Source of the DNA: Endotrypanum monterogeii
Lineage: Eukaryota > Euglenozoa > Kinetoplastea > Trypanosomatida > Trypanosomatidae
Reading direction: 5' to 3'
NCBI GenBank assembly: GCA_000333855.2
Contig: CM007344.1
Location: 160,331-224,330, forward strand
Length of the DNA: 64,000 nt
Every line of letters begins with the position of its first letter. Positions within the stretch are counted from its first letter, which is position 1. A model generated the notes under the pieces. The model did no database searches, had not been told where the DNA came from, and saw nothing but the letters and a program-made list of their open reading frames with translations. A program made the position numbers and the translations under genes. Positions 19,240 through 29,361 of this stretch are shown in pieces.

Positions 19240-19267
19240 CTTTTTCGTTTTTTTTTGTTGTTTTCAG
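19240..19267 (+). promoter_or_regulatory. Candidate spliced-leader acceptor for the TBC gene
   Basis: The T-rich tract ends in TTTTCAG (AG at 19266-19267), about 575 bases upstream of the TBC-domain ATG. Confidence 0.4.
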
Positions 19268-19704
19268 TGTTGTTGAGCTTTCTTGCCCCCTGAGGTACCT
19301 AACTATAAGTAGGCAACGTAACGCTATTCACGGGCCCATGGGTGTGTCTGCCTGTGTGTGTGTGAGTGGAGAGGAAGGACGGGTGGGGGGAGTCGTTCAA
19401 CCAGAATACGCAATATCGTACGCTGCTGCGCACATCCATGTAGCGACTAGTCTCTCTATACTGACTAGGTCTTGAAGGAGTGTACGTGCACCAGCGCACG
19501 ACATCCGTGATGATGGGCAAACGCCGGAATGTGATCCCTGCCTTCACATGCACACACACGCACATGCTAGCGAAAGGAACTTCACGCGGAAAAAAAAGGC
19601 GTACAAAAGGTGCGCCGTGACCATCTCTCTTCCCTATGAGCTTTGGGCACTCCCCCCCCTCCCCTCCCTCCCTCCCTCCCTCCTTTCTTCCACACTACAT
19701 ACGT

Positions 19705-19732
19705 ACACACACACACACACACACACACACAG
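19705..19732. repeat. (CA)14 microsatellite
   Basis: Direct observation, 110 bases upstream of the TBC-domain ATG. Confidence 0.95.
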
Positions 19733-19841
19733 CCGCGCCCTATCCGCAGAGCGCATTCCGATTCGTTTCGGTGTGTCGTCAATCAGCAAACTTCTATTTC
19801 TAAGCACCCCTCCCTTTCCTCGCTTCCGTTGTTGACCAACC

Positions 19842-21116
19842 ATGGATCCCTCTATGCCATATTCTCCCAACGGAACGTACATCCAGCCGCCGGTCGGGGG
19901 AGATGCTGAGGTGAGCATCGCCAATGAGTTTCGCGTCTTCGAAGAGCTTCTCGACGCTGAGGTAGCAGTGAACATGGAAAAGCTGCGTGAGGCGTCGCGC
20001 ATGGGAATCCCTTCGGTCTACCGTGGTGTTGTTTACCGCTACCTCCTCGGGGTGGCGTTGACCGACAAGTCTAGTGAAATGTCGATGGAAGAGCTGCAGG
20101 ATAAGGATTTCCAGCTGCTGAACACGGCCTACTCCCGCATCTGGGGAAGAGGTGATGACGACAACGACCGAAGCGGCGCGGGTTGTGCTAGTCACGGTGT
20201 CAGCCATGGAGCCAGTGGCAGCGCGGCGGCCCCGCACACCATTAGGGCGCTGATGACCTTCTCGGCCTTGTCCACAGCAGCGGCGGTCGGTGCGACAGAG
20301 GGAAGCGGCCCACTGCATAGCAGCAGCGGTTTTCGCGGCATGGGCACCAGCGTCGGCACTGGTGACGGTACTAATTACGGCGGCAATGGCACAGGGGTGG
20401 TAGCAATGCCTTTTGTATACCGCCGTCCGTCACCCATTCCCTCCCTCTCCTCCTCGGCTACTCTCGTCGCCTGGGAGCAGTGCGTGACAGCGCTGCGGTA
20501 CTGCGCGCCGTATAACACGGATGGGTCTCAGTGGAGAAGGATGGAGTCTGCACTTGCTGCCCTGCAGATGATGTATTGCAATGTTTCCGTGGATCACGTG
20601 CAGTTGCTCGTGCTTCTGGCGCGCCAACTCGACCTTGTCTCCAGCTCTGCGCGGGATACCTTCTTTACTGCCCACGCACTCTTCCATATGCTGACGCAGG
20701 AGGGCAACATCCTTCATGACGCCCAGACGCTGCAGCTACACTGCGGAAACTTCTTCATGCTTTTTCGCTCTGTGCTTCTGCCGCTCTACGAGCACTTCAC
20801 AGTAGAAGGATTGACCACGTGGGAGTGGGTGCCAAGCTTGCTGACATGCTTTTTTGTGGGCCGCATGCATCCCGATGACGTGTTCGCGCTGTGGGACTGC
20901 TATCTAGCAGACATGAGCGAGCACCAGGCGATGGCGCTGCACCCGTACGCCTGCCTGGCGATGCTATCGTCTATGACAGAGGTGCTCATCGAAGCAGGAA
21001 AGACTGAGCTTCTCTACTGCCTGGAGCACTTGCCCCGTCTTGACACAGCAGCCATCATGCGCAAGGCAGTGCTTATTCGCGAATCTGTGTACTCGAAAGA
21101 GTTGCTCAGCGGGTGA
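19842..21116 (+). CDS. TBC-domain protein (Rab GAP-like, possibly non-catalytic)
   Basis: The product has 424 residues. The TBC fold is indicated by MGIPSVYRGVVYRYLLGV (from residue 54), matching the GIP--LR--vW opening of TBC domains, and by WEWVPSLLTCFFVGRMHPDDVFALWDCYL (about 327-355), matching the W-L--F-----l---lWD-yl block. TBC proteins accelerate GTP hydrolysis on Rab GTPases with an Arg finger (IxxDxxR) and a Gln finger (YxQ). I find neither motif in the expected region; the site corresponding to YxQ reads YCNVSVDHVQ. A Gly/Ser-rich insert of about 80 residues (about 110-200) separates the first helices from the rest. It may be a scaffold-type TBC protein such as those resembling TBC1D7. 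Start ATG 19842 is well defined. Confidence 0.72.
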   Translation: MDPSMPYSPNGTYIQPPVGGDAEVSIANEFRVFEELLDAEVAVNMEKLREASRMGIPSVYRGVVYRYLLGVALTDKSSEMSMEELQDKDFQLLNTAYSRIWGRGDDDNDRSGAGCASHGVSHGASGSAAAPHTIRALMTFSALSTAAAVGATEGSGPLHSSSGFRGMGTSVGTGDGTNYGGNGTGVVAMPFVYRRPSPIPSLSSSATLVAWEQCVTALRYCAPYNTDGSQWRRMESALAALQMMYCNVSVDHVQLLVLLARQLDLVSSSARDTFFTAHALFHMLTQEGNILHDAQTLQLHCGNFFMLFRSVLLPLYEHFTVEGLTTWEWVPSLLTCFFVGRMHPDDVFALWDCYLADMSEHQAMALHPYACLAMLSSMTEVLIEAGKTELLYCLEHLPRLDTAAIMRKAVLIRESVYSKELLSG

Positions 21117-22317
21117 TGCAGTCCGCACTGTTGCTACCGCCTTTACTGCTATTACTTTATAGGGGTATGTCAAGAAGCAGGGAAAGGCGGGTTCGGGGGA
21201 AGAAAGACGGGAATTTAAAAAAGGTTGTCTCTATGCCCCTAGAGGAGACATGACCGAGCACCTGTGACGTCGAGCGTGCAATCATGCAGTGGGGTTGGGT
21301 GTGCGTTATGGAAGCTGCAACCGAGGTATCCCTATATATATTCTCCCTTCTGATGCTTGTTAGATACGGCTTCAGGAACATCGTACCTGCTTCTCTTACT
21401 TGTCGGTTCCTTTCTATCCCCCACCCCACTCACTCACTCAGTGCTTGTCTTGGACCTTCTGACGTTGCTGTTCGTGCGGTGTCTCGTTGGCTCCTATCCC
21501 TGTCTCTTATGGCATGCTGGCTGTACGTTTTCTATATTTCCTCGTGTAGCACCGACACGTACGCAGGCGTGTGAAAGGAGAGGGAGGGGAGGGAAACCCA
21601 ATTGGGTGTTGTGCCGGTGCAAGTGTACGCCCCGAGTGGGGAAGCGCTGGCGGAGCTACCAGCGGCATTACAATTCACTGCCCCTGCAGTAAACACATAC
21701 ATATACACAAATATACATATATGTATATATATATATTTATATATAAATATATATAAATATCCCTTTTCCGTATATCCCCCACCGAATCACTCCTCTACAA
21801 GAGCAAAGGAGGAGAAAGTGAAAAACATCTTTCCGATTCTGCTCACGTCGATGTTGTCGATGCGCACACGTCGAGGACGGAACGTCACTCGCCACCAGGT
21901 CCTCCATTTTTTTCTGTGTGGGCGTTGGTGTGTACATGTGCACAAGTGTGTACGTGTTCTCTTCCTCTCCCTCAAAAAAAAAAAAAAGATTTCCTGTTGC
22001 TGTTGCTTGCTGTTGTACACGGATACCTCAGCAGACTCTTCGTCTCTGCATCTTCTTTCCACAGCTTCGTCAGTACGCTCCAACAACGTAGAGTCCGCCT
22101 GAGACGACAGTGGAATCGACTCAACGGCTACCGATACAGAAACACACTTCATAGAGAAAAAAACATTGGAGCGCATATATCTGATGCGTGCTCCGGCGGC
22201 ATTTGTGGAGGACCATCAGCTTGATTTCTCTGCTCTCATCAGAGACTCTTGTTTTGATATTCGACACCCTTTTTTTTCCCTTCATCATCACCCTATCATC
22301 ACCGTAGACATTGACGC
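21117..22317 (+). other. Long intergenic region
   Basis: No gene is supported. It holds an AT-rich TA/TTA tract at about 21703-21760, an oligo-A run at 21975-21988, and a pyrimidine tract ending in AG just before the next gene. Confidence 0.55.
22266..22307 (+). promoter_or_regulatory. Candidate spliced-leader acceptor
   Basis: A tract of C and T (22266-22282) and further pyrimidine-rich sequence lead to the AG at 22306-22307, 11 bases before the ATG at 22318. Confidence 0.45.
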
Positions 22318-25251
22318 ATGCTGAGCCCCCGCTCGTATCGCGCCTCCCTACTCGACCTGCTCACGTCCCCGACAGCAGCGCTGCACAAAATAGAAGATGG
22401 TGAGAACGGGATGCAGGTACATCACACCCATGGTGACCCCGCGCAGACGCTAGATCCTTATAATCCATCACTGCAACTAAGTCGCACCAGTACGTCACCA
22501 ATTGCAGAGAAAGGACACCGAGTCGCTAGCAACGCAAGGCGAGAAAGCTGTGCACTGGCACCAGCGGATGTGCCATTAGACCGCTCTTGTCGCCCGGCCG
22601 CACCATGGAGCCGAACCGCGTCCGCGGGCAACTGCGTGATTGAAGACAGCGTGATTAGTGGAGGAAGCCCACAATTTCGAGGGTGCAACTCTCTGGGGTA
22701 TGCACCCTCTGCGTCGTACAAGGGCTTGGCACTTCCCTCTGACTCGGACGTAACTGTAGCGGAGGAAGAAAGGCGGTCTGTTATCCTGAGTTTCATTGAC
22801 AACTGCATCTGCGCTGGTGTGCCAGAGGTCGTGATTGCAGAGCAGGTACAACTCATGGCATCTTCAATGAAGGAGTCACTCGCTCTACACGCCGCCCTGC
22901 ACGCACAACGGCACAAAGATCGTATTCGCACCTACGAGTTGAGCGAGCTGACAGCAATGCTGAAGCGTCAGCAGCTGCAGTTCACCCAGGCACAGCAACA
23001 GCAGGTCGCTTCAGCTGTACCCTCATCTTCCCCTGTTCTCCCCTCATCATCCCAAATACCCCCCTCTCTCCTATCACCGGGCCGTCCATCTCCGCAGTCG
23101 CCATACCCACGGGTGCGGTTGGCAGATGAGTCGCTGATGAGCGTGAAGCCGCTCCACTACAAGTCCATCTCTCAACGACTCCCGAACGATGCGCGGCTGA
23201 CGCACCGCAGCATAGACACCAATCTAGAACATCCCGCCGGCAGCGGGCGGCCCTCACTCCTCTCCGGAAGCGCAGCCCACCAGAGGCCGGAGAATGTGCA
23301 TGGGGCAACTGGAATTTCTCAGACAGTACCCCTGTCTTCCTGGCGTGCACGTCCACTGTCATACTCCTCCGCTACAGAGACACCACCAGAACGTGTTGTG
23401 AGGTCAGAGAAGAACCGTTGCAGTGGTGCTGCTGCAGTCAGCGGCAGTACTGGTCCCGCTCACTCGCACAGGTGCACACACGCAACACTTCTGCGCCAAG
23501 CCGCCACCCCCCGCGGGTCGTCCCGCGTGCGCAATGTATCACGCCGCGATTATCGCAGACACATGGTCCATCAAAAACTGTGTGATGTATGTTATCCAAG
23601 CTCACCATCTAAGCAACTTTCCTTGGCTTACGCTGCACAGGAAGAGGCGGTGCGCACTCACCCTTTTGATGGTCGACCCCTGGAGCAGCAGGGTGGCTCT
23701 ACATCCCAGTGGCAGCAGCAACACAGATCCTTGCACCACTACATGAAGCCGACGCACGCAAGCATCGCACGGCGGGAAACGAAATCGCGGTTATCGTCGC
23801 CGCTGCTTAACACCCCGTCGGAAGTGGGCCACAGCCCTCGCAGTGAGGGGTATGAAGGGCTTTCGACGCTACAGAGGCTGAGCAGTATTACGTCCTCCTT
23901 AGATGCGCGTGGAGGCGCGTCTGCGCTCGCAAGTCACCCCGCCATCCCACAGAAACTGCTCGTTCGAGCGACACACAGCAGCCGTCTGCGTGTAAGCGCG
24001 GCCTCACAGCGACAGAAAACGTCGTGCAGCAATCCGCACGATAAAGCAAAGGTGGAGGCGTTGGAGGCAGTTCGCATGAGAAGTGGTGGAGGGGCTGTAT
24101 TGAATTTTGAGCAGAGCGATGACGCCATTCGACCACGCGACCCAACATCGCCGAAAGCGCAGCGATCTCTGGCGCCGAGGGCCCCAGTTGTCACGGATGG
24201 CTCCCTCCCCATAACTCCGGTGCAGACATCGGCCTCTGGGCTGCGTGTTGGACCACAGTCGAGTGCATCGGGGCTATTTTATTTTCCTGGTAAATCGGGT
24301 GTACTAGATACACGCCCTAGAAAATCTCGTCTCTCCGTCGACACCGACCAACCAATAAACACGCTCGTCACCACCACAGCCTCCACCAGCAGAGAAGTGG
24401 AAGAGGAGGCTATGGTGGATATGCCAACGAGATCTGCTGCCACGCTACAGGTTTTGGAACAGTCGCAAAGCGGTCGGGAAACAGTTAGAGGAGGACAGTT
24501 CTCAAACCAGCAGCAGCAGCAGCAGCAACAGCAACAGGAGCGAGTTCCAGAGCGTCGACCTCCATGCCCCCCATCTCCGCCTCGAGAGCCCTCGAGTTAC
24601 AGAGACGAGCGTGCCGCGTTACGCGCTGCCATGCCCGACGACGACTACGGTGATCCAATTGTACCCCTGACCAGCCCCGAGCTGCAACTTTTCATGGAGC
24701 TCAGCCAACGCAAGCTTCGGGAAACAGAACGGGTGCTCGCGCATACCCCGACACCGTCACGTATCGTCACTGCCCATCACCACACCCGCCCGAGCTCCTC
24801 ACCGATATCTGTCATCAACACGTCGCATTTGCACGCGCTGAAGAACACAGCCGCGCCTTCCGTTACACATTTTCCCAGTGTCATTGTGCAACAAACCTCC
24901 TCACTACCGAGCAATGATCTATCAGGAACGTCGGTGGATACCGTGGCAGTGCAACAGCAACAACGTCTCGCGGAGCTGCACCGGCGTCTCAGCAACTACG
25001 GCAATGACCTGAACCACACCGTTGCTAGCACGAACGGTGCCCTGTCTGTACCGACAACTGCGCTTACGTCGCCTCCCTCGACTGTGATGACTGGAATACC
25101 CCCTGAGACTGGAGAGTGCAGCTCCGACATCTTCCAGCCTCACGTGGCGCTCTCTGCCCCGTTCGAGACCTCACCGCTGCTTCAGATATCCCCGACCTCG
25201 TCAGACGAGGATGGAAGCCAGGGTGCCCGAAGAAGTATAACAATGTGGTGA
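22318..25251 (+). CDS. Large Ser/Pro/Gln-rich protein of unknown function
   Basis: The product has 977 residues and no domain I can name. An ordered helical patch lies at about residues 145-225 (VILSFIDNCICAGVPEVVIAEQVQLMASSMKESLALH through SELTAMLKRQQLQ), which could be a short coiled coil or dimerisation helix. A Cys/His/Arg cluster near residue 410-430 (DYRRHMVHQKLCDVC) is too short to call a zinc finger. The rest is low complexity, including about ten Gln in a row near residue 731, and is likely disordered. A second ordered patch (PLTSPELQLFMELSQRKLRETERVL, about 780-805) precedes the C-terminal tail. The long open frame, ATG start and coding-like codon use support a real gene. Confidence 0.75.
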   Translation: MLSPRSYRASLLDLLTSPTAALHKIEDGENGMQVHHTHGDPAQTLDPYNPSLQLSRTSTSPIAEKGHRVASNARRESCALAPADVPLDRSCRPAAPWSRTASAGNCVIEDSVISGGSPQFRGCNSLGYAPSASYKGLALPSDSDVTVAEEERRSVILSFIDNCICAGVPEVVIAEQVQLMASSMKESLALHAALHAQRHKDRIRTYELSELTAMLKRQQLQFTQAQQQQVASAVPSSSPVLPSSSQIPPSLLSPGRPSPQSPYPRVRLADESLMSVKPLHYKSISQRLPNDARLTHRSIDTNLEHPAGSGRPSLLSGSAAHQRPENVHGATGISQTVPLSSWRARPLSYSSATETPPERVVRSEKNRCSGAAAVSGSTGPAHSHRCTHATLLRQAATPRGSSRVRNVSRRDYRRHMVHQKLCDVCYPSSPSKQLSLAYAAQEEAVRTHPFDGRPLEQQGGSTSQWQQQHRSLHHYMKPTHASIARRETKSRLSSPLLNTPSEVGHSPRSEGYEGLSTLQRLSSITSSLDARGGASALASHPAIPQKLLVRATHSSRLRVSAASQRQKTSCSNPHDKAKVEALEAVRMRSGGGAVLNFEQSDDAIRPRDPTSPKAQRSLAPRAPVVTDGSLPITPVQTSASGLRVGPQSSASGLFYFPGKSGVLDTRPRKSRLSVDTDQPINTLVTTTASTSREVEEEAMVDMPTRSAATLQVLEQSQSGRETVRGGQFSNQQQQQQQQQQERVPERRPPCPPSPPREPSSYRDERAALRAAMPDDDYGDPIVPLTSPELQLFMELSQRKLRETERVLAHTPTPSRIVTAHHHTRPSSSPISVINTSHLHALKNTAAPSVTHFPSVIVQQTSSLPSNDLSGTSVDTVAVQQQQRLAELHRRLSNYGNDLNHTVASTNGALSVPTTALTSPPSTVMTGIPPETGECSSDIFQPHVALSAPFETSPLLQISPTSSDEDGSQGARRSITMW
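24508..24537 (+). repeat. CAG/CAA repeat encoding poly-Gln
   Basis: Ten CAG or CAA codons in a row within the 977-residue protein gene; seen directly. Confidence 0.95.
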
Positions 25252-25892
25252 GAGTGATGGCAGCGACAGGTCAAATGATGAAGTGTATATTTGAGATCTG
25301 TTGCAGGAGAGCGGAAATGAGGGAACGGCACGGGTGCCACATATCTACTACAAGGATCAGCAGACAAACAGACACACACGCCCATTGACGCGCAGACCTG
25401 AGTCGTTTCTTATGTCCCTTCTTGAACTTTGTCTATCGGATGTGAGGGGAGGAGGGGAAGGTGGGCTACTCTGCCCTGTAGAGATTCTTTCGCCAGGTTT
25501 AGTTGCCGTGCGTCTTCATATATATATATATATATGTATATATAGATATATACTATACATGTATCTTGGAGGGGCCCGGGACTCGTTCACCATCCAGCAG
25601 GTAATATCGCTAAAGTCTCTCTCACGATGCGAGCGCGGAGGCCCCTATTTTGCTGTTGTTGTTTCGCCTCTCTCTGTCATCTGCAGCTCAGGGGCGAAAC
25701 CGTCGATTTTTTTTTCTCTTCTAATGGACTTCACCTCTCCCTTTTCCCTTCCCTTCTTTGTACCCTTGGCCAACGACAATAGACCCCTAGGCACTCCGCC
25801 GACGCACTGCGAGACAGCGTACCCATGTTTACCTGTATGTGATTACCTCAGGAACACAACGACTTCTAATTTTGCTGGTATTTGGCGTCACG
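25252..25892 (+). other. Intergenic region
   Basis: No gene. It holds TA-rich microsatellite sequence at about 25518-25560 and T/C tracts at 25708-25765. The frame of the next gene is open from 25839 but begins with GTG. Confidence 0.55.
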
Positions 25893-28217
25893 ATGAGCGA
25901 TGCAGATGTCACGCTCTCCTTGTTTCCACTAGGATTCGGGGACGCTGATGTAACGGCCTACGATGAGACCCCTCTTCTTCTTACCGCGCGCGCCACAACC
26001 GATCCATTGGCATACAAGTCGGAGCTCCTCGCCTCAAATTCTGGAGGCAACGCTGCTCTGTATGACATCCGCACTGGTGCAACGGCGGGAAGTATGGCAC
26101 CGCATACGCAGCCGCGTGTTCTTAACCTTGCGGCTTCCGCATCTCCGGGTGCCTCCTATCGTGATCGAAGCACAACACCCATTGAAGGAGTCGTCGACCT
26201 CACAGCAGCTGCTGCTTCAGACTGCTCACTGGTCGCCGTCAATGTGCACTACATTGCAGCCCATCACCTCAGCGAAGTTCAGCGCGGCATTGTTCTCTCA
26301 CGGTCTGTAGCCTACAAGAAACAGTCATCGGCTGCCGCCCAACCCGCGTGCACCACAACCGCAGTCACTCTTGAGCCGTTCTGCGGCTACGTCGAGTGTA
26401 AAGGAGGGAGGCGCTGCTACTACGCATACCCTATTGAAGATGGTCGGTACGCCGCGGCAGTAACACTACCTGCCACGGTGTGGCGCCGACTGGGCGGGGG
26501 CGGGGACGGTGCGACCTATGCGCAGTGGCTCGTGCACACCGCTCTCCGCAGCAGTGTCCTCTCTGCTGGCAGGTGTATGATTGGCGACTCAGCAGCCGCA
26601 TGCGCTGCACATCCCTCTCTTCATGTACGCCTTCAAGACGATCCACGTCACGTACAGCGCAGCATGGAGTCGCAGGTGAGACTGTTGGCCAAGGTTGTTG
26701 CGTATGGCACTGCTCAGCCGCGTGTTTTTGCCGAGCGGGAGAAAGCGCTGCGGCGCATGTGCCGCGAGGAGCCATCGCCGCTGCGCACGCTCCCACAGCT
26801 CTGGCGGCAGATTGAACAGCTCCTGCGGGCCACCACTAGCTCGACGGACGCGGCCTCCCTCCGTGGCACCATGCCGACAATGGGTTTATCTAGCCCAGGC
26901 ACACGCTATGTGATGACTGCGTCGGCTGTGTGGTACCGCGGCAACCCACTCTACAACAGAAGCAGTAGCGCCTCTGTGGTCAGCGGCCGGGCGACTTCTG
27001 CAGCTGAGCTCTTGCGTTCTGCCGCGATCTCCGCCGTGCTGGAAGAGCTGAAGTGTGCAGCCGAGGCTGTGGGCGAAGGAAGACGTGGCCGAGACGCTGT
27101 GGCGTACGCTCGCGCTGATGATGCCACAGTACGACTAACAGCTGTATGTCTGCGTACGCGCGCACCGGACAACATCGAAGGCAAGGGGGCCACATGCACA
27201 GGTGTGAACGGCTACGTAAGGGTACCGTTGCGCATTCTTTCCGGCGACGAGTCGAGCGCTGGCCCATCGAACGTTGCCAAGACTGCCGCGCTACCAGTGA
27301 TCACTGTGGCTTTCACGAGTTCGTCAGGATGGACAGTGGCGCTGCATCTGACTGCCATGCGCATCCCTTTCCTGGGATCCCCACTCTCATCCATCTGCAA
27401 TGGTGTGCAGATGCTGATGGAAAAACATTTCGAGTCCACCGGGTTCGTGAAGCTCGTCAGGGAGGCTACCGCGGCCATGCGCACAGCTTGGAGACGACCC
27501 GTCACACTCATCTCACCACTCATGTCGAAGCTGGAAGCCGCCATCCGTGAGATACGAGTTGGCCGACGTCGTGCCGCAACGATAGCAACAGGCACACCTG
27601 CACGTTCGTGCGATGTTCTTTTGTTCTTTTACAACTACTATGCAGCAGCCGAAGCAGCCGCTGAACGCAGGCGTGCCGCCGCCGCTGCTTCGCCCTCAGC
27701 GTCCTCATGCACGCCCAATCTCCTGTTGTGTGCACCGCCACGGCACGGGACAGCGTACAAGGGTGCAGCGTCGAGTATGCTGCCCAGTAGGTGTGAACTG
27801 GGTGAGGGAGAAGCACTCGGCCTCGATGGAGAACAAACTGTTCACGGGGGAGGCGCCGCAGTCGAGGCTGTCCTGCAAGCAGCGGCGCGTTACGCTCAAC
27901 TAGCAACTCGAGTGCAACGGTGCTTCCACGGTGGGGCAACGAAGAGGCGCCGATCCGGCGGCTGCGGACCTTTCCCTTCCTTGGTGTACGCCCAGCGTCG
28001 TTGCCAAACTGTCCACTCGGTGCTGAAGGGCAAGGACACTATCAGGGTGGTACAGGCGGTGCCGCACTGCACCTCCGCGGCCGTTGGGCTGATGAACTCA
28101 ACCCCCGAGTACGCTGTGACCTATGCGGTAGTAGTGTTGGAGGCCAAACAAACACCAGCGGCGGCGCACGACGAATATCGCGCCTTTGCATCATGGCTTA
28201 TGGGAAAGTACTTTTGA
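25893..28217 (+). CDS. Conserved-looking protein of unknown function (774 residues)
   Basis: I do not recognise this family. The N-terminus (MSDADVTLSLFPLGFGDADVTAYDETPLLLTARATTDP) is acidic and hydrophobic in alternation, suggesting beta structure. The middle has several ordered stretches (CGYVECKGGRRCYYAYPIE, ALHLTAMRIPFLGSPLSSICNGVQMLMEKHF) and an Ala-rich helical segment near residues 585-600. The C-terminus ends in an ordered block (YAVTYAVVVLEAKQ to FASWLMGKYF) that looks functionally constrained. There are no transmembrane segments or catalytic motifs. Start ATG 25893 is preferred because the 18 upstream codons begin with GTG and encode a hydrophobic leader-like stretch. That stretch (RLLILLVFGV) could act as a signal if a non-ATG start were used, which is unlikely. 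Confidence 0.72.
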   Translation: MSDADVTLSLFPLGFGDADVTAYDETPLLLTARATTDPLAYKSELLASNSGGNAALYDIRTGATAGSMAPHTQPRVLNLAASASPGASYRDRSTTPIEGVVDLTAAAASDCSLVAVNVHYIAAHHLSEVQRGIVLSRSVAYKKQSSAAAQPACTTTAVTLEPFCGYVECKGGRRCYYAYPIEDGRYAAAVTLPATVWRRLGGGGDGATYAQWLVHTALRSSVLSAGRCMIGDSAAACAAHPSLHVRLQDDPRHVQRSMESQVRLLAKVVAYGTAQPRVFAEREKALRRMCREEPSPLRTLPQLWRQIEQLLRATTSSTDAASLRGTMPTMGLSSPGTRYVMTASAVWYRGNPLYNRSSSASVVSGRATSAAELLRSAAISAVLEELKCAAEAVGEGRRGRDAVAYARADDATVRLTAVCLRTRAPDNIEGKGATCTGVNGYVRVPLRILSGDESSAGPSNVAKTAALPVITVAFTSSSGWTVALHLTAMRIPFLGSPLSSICNGVQMLMEKHFESTGFVKLVREATAAMRTAWRRPVTLISPLMSKLEAAIREIRVGRRRAATIATGTPARSCDVLLFFYNYYAAAEAAAERRRAAAAASPSASSCTPNLLLCAPPRHGTAYKGAASSMLPSRCELGEGEALGLDGEQTVHGGGAAVEAVLQAAARYAQLATRVQRCFHGGATKRRRSGGCGPFPSLVYAQRRCQTVHSVLKGKDTIRVVQAVPHCTSAAVGLMNSTPEYAVTYAVVVLEAKQTPAAAHDEYRAFASWLMGKYF

Positions 28218-29092
28218 GACGGATCTGCCCTCGGGTGGACAGCACACCCTTCCCTGCTCCTCCACCCTCCCCCCCCCCCACACACACATATATATATACA
28301 CGCGGCTGTAGAGGTGCTAGCTCACGTATAGAGATAAAGAGAACGACAAATAGGTGGGTGTTTGGGGGAGGAGAGTCTCCTCTACGGTGCCCATCGGAGT
28401 ACGCTGCGCCGCCTTCCCCTCTCATTCCCCCCCCACCACACACACATACATGCATAGACCCGCACATGCGTACATACAACCGCAACGATAAAAGCGTTGC
28501 AACTCGCCTAGACTGATATCAGATATATATTTTCCCGCCTTCATTGCCAGTAAGAGTTATCTATATATATAGATAGATATGGTTGTTTGTATATTCAGAA
28601 AAAAAAAGGAAGAAGAAAAGAGTCTACGATAGCATAATATCGAATTCTATCGGTAGCGTGCACACAGGTAAGTCGCTCTCACCTCCGACGTGTTTTTCTT
28701 TTGTCGTTGTTATGGGAGGAGGGGGAGTTGAAGATAGATGTAGGTTGTATGAGAGATTCCTTACGAGCTCACAGATACTCACACCACACCCACACCGTGT
28801 CTTTCAACGCATTCGACACCTTCACTGATTTTTTTGCGTGCGTGTGTATGTATATGTATGTGTGTGGTGGTGAGGAGGGGGGGAGCTATGATATGCATGC
28901 ACGTCGCTATACATCATACGCCATGAACAGACGCAAGTCCGATGCGTCCCCTCAGGTGCCCTCTGCACCCCCCGTTCTTTCCCCGAATGGAGCTCATCCC
29001 CTCCTTTACATCGCTACTCGGATACCCCCATTCTCTTCATGATTGATGCCATCGTCGGGCTTTCATTCTTCTTTAACGTCCGCGTTTGCAGT

Positions 29093-29094
<2 letters not shown>

Positions 29095-29124
<30 letters not shown>
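29095..29124. repeat. (CA)15 microsatellite
   Basis: Direct observation in the 5' flank of the 1384-residue protein gene. Confidence 0.95.
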
Positions 29125-29173
29125 ACACTCAACACCTTATTTACATTTCTACCCCAACATCCTTATTTTATTT

Positions 29174-29213
29174 GCTTCTCCCCCCCCCTTTGCGCCAATC
29201 AATCCTTTTCTAG
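29174..29213 (+). promoter_or_regulatory. Candidate spliced-leader acceptor
   Basis: A C/T tract including ten consecutive C is followed by further pyrimidines and TAG (AG at 29212-29213), about 150 bases upstream of the ATG at 29362. Confidence 0.45.
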
Positions 29214-29361
29214 ATTCTAGGACGCATCCGCTTGTGCATCCATGTATGAAGGGAAGAGAGGAAGAGGGGGGGATTTGTCGTGAGATAAACACGCTGGTTA
29301 GAAACCATTTTGCGTATACACAAACTCATATGGACACACACTTATTTCGGATCATTCCATC

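Larger units (their letters stand above)
18471..19841 (+). other. Long intergenic region
   Basis: No gene seen in 1.37 kb. It holds a (GT)12 tract at 18537-18560, candidate spliced-leader acceptors at 18983-19015 and 19240-19267, and (CA)14 at 19705-19732 preceded by C/T-rich sequence at 19650-19690. Confidence 0.55.
28218..29361 (+). other. Long intergenic region
   Basis: No gene is supported in 1.14 kb. It holds a C-run followed by (CA)n(TA)n near 28268-28300, AT-rich sequence near 28520-28580, (CA)15 at 29095-29124 and a C/T tract with TAG at 29174-29213 that is a candidate spliced-leader acceptor. Confidence 0.55.

Noticed and set aside
21602..22102. 166-codon open frame in the TBC/977-residue spacer
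   Set aside because: Largely translated TA repeats and A-runs (Tyr/Ile and Lys runs); no sign of coding selection.
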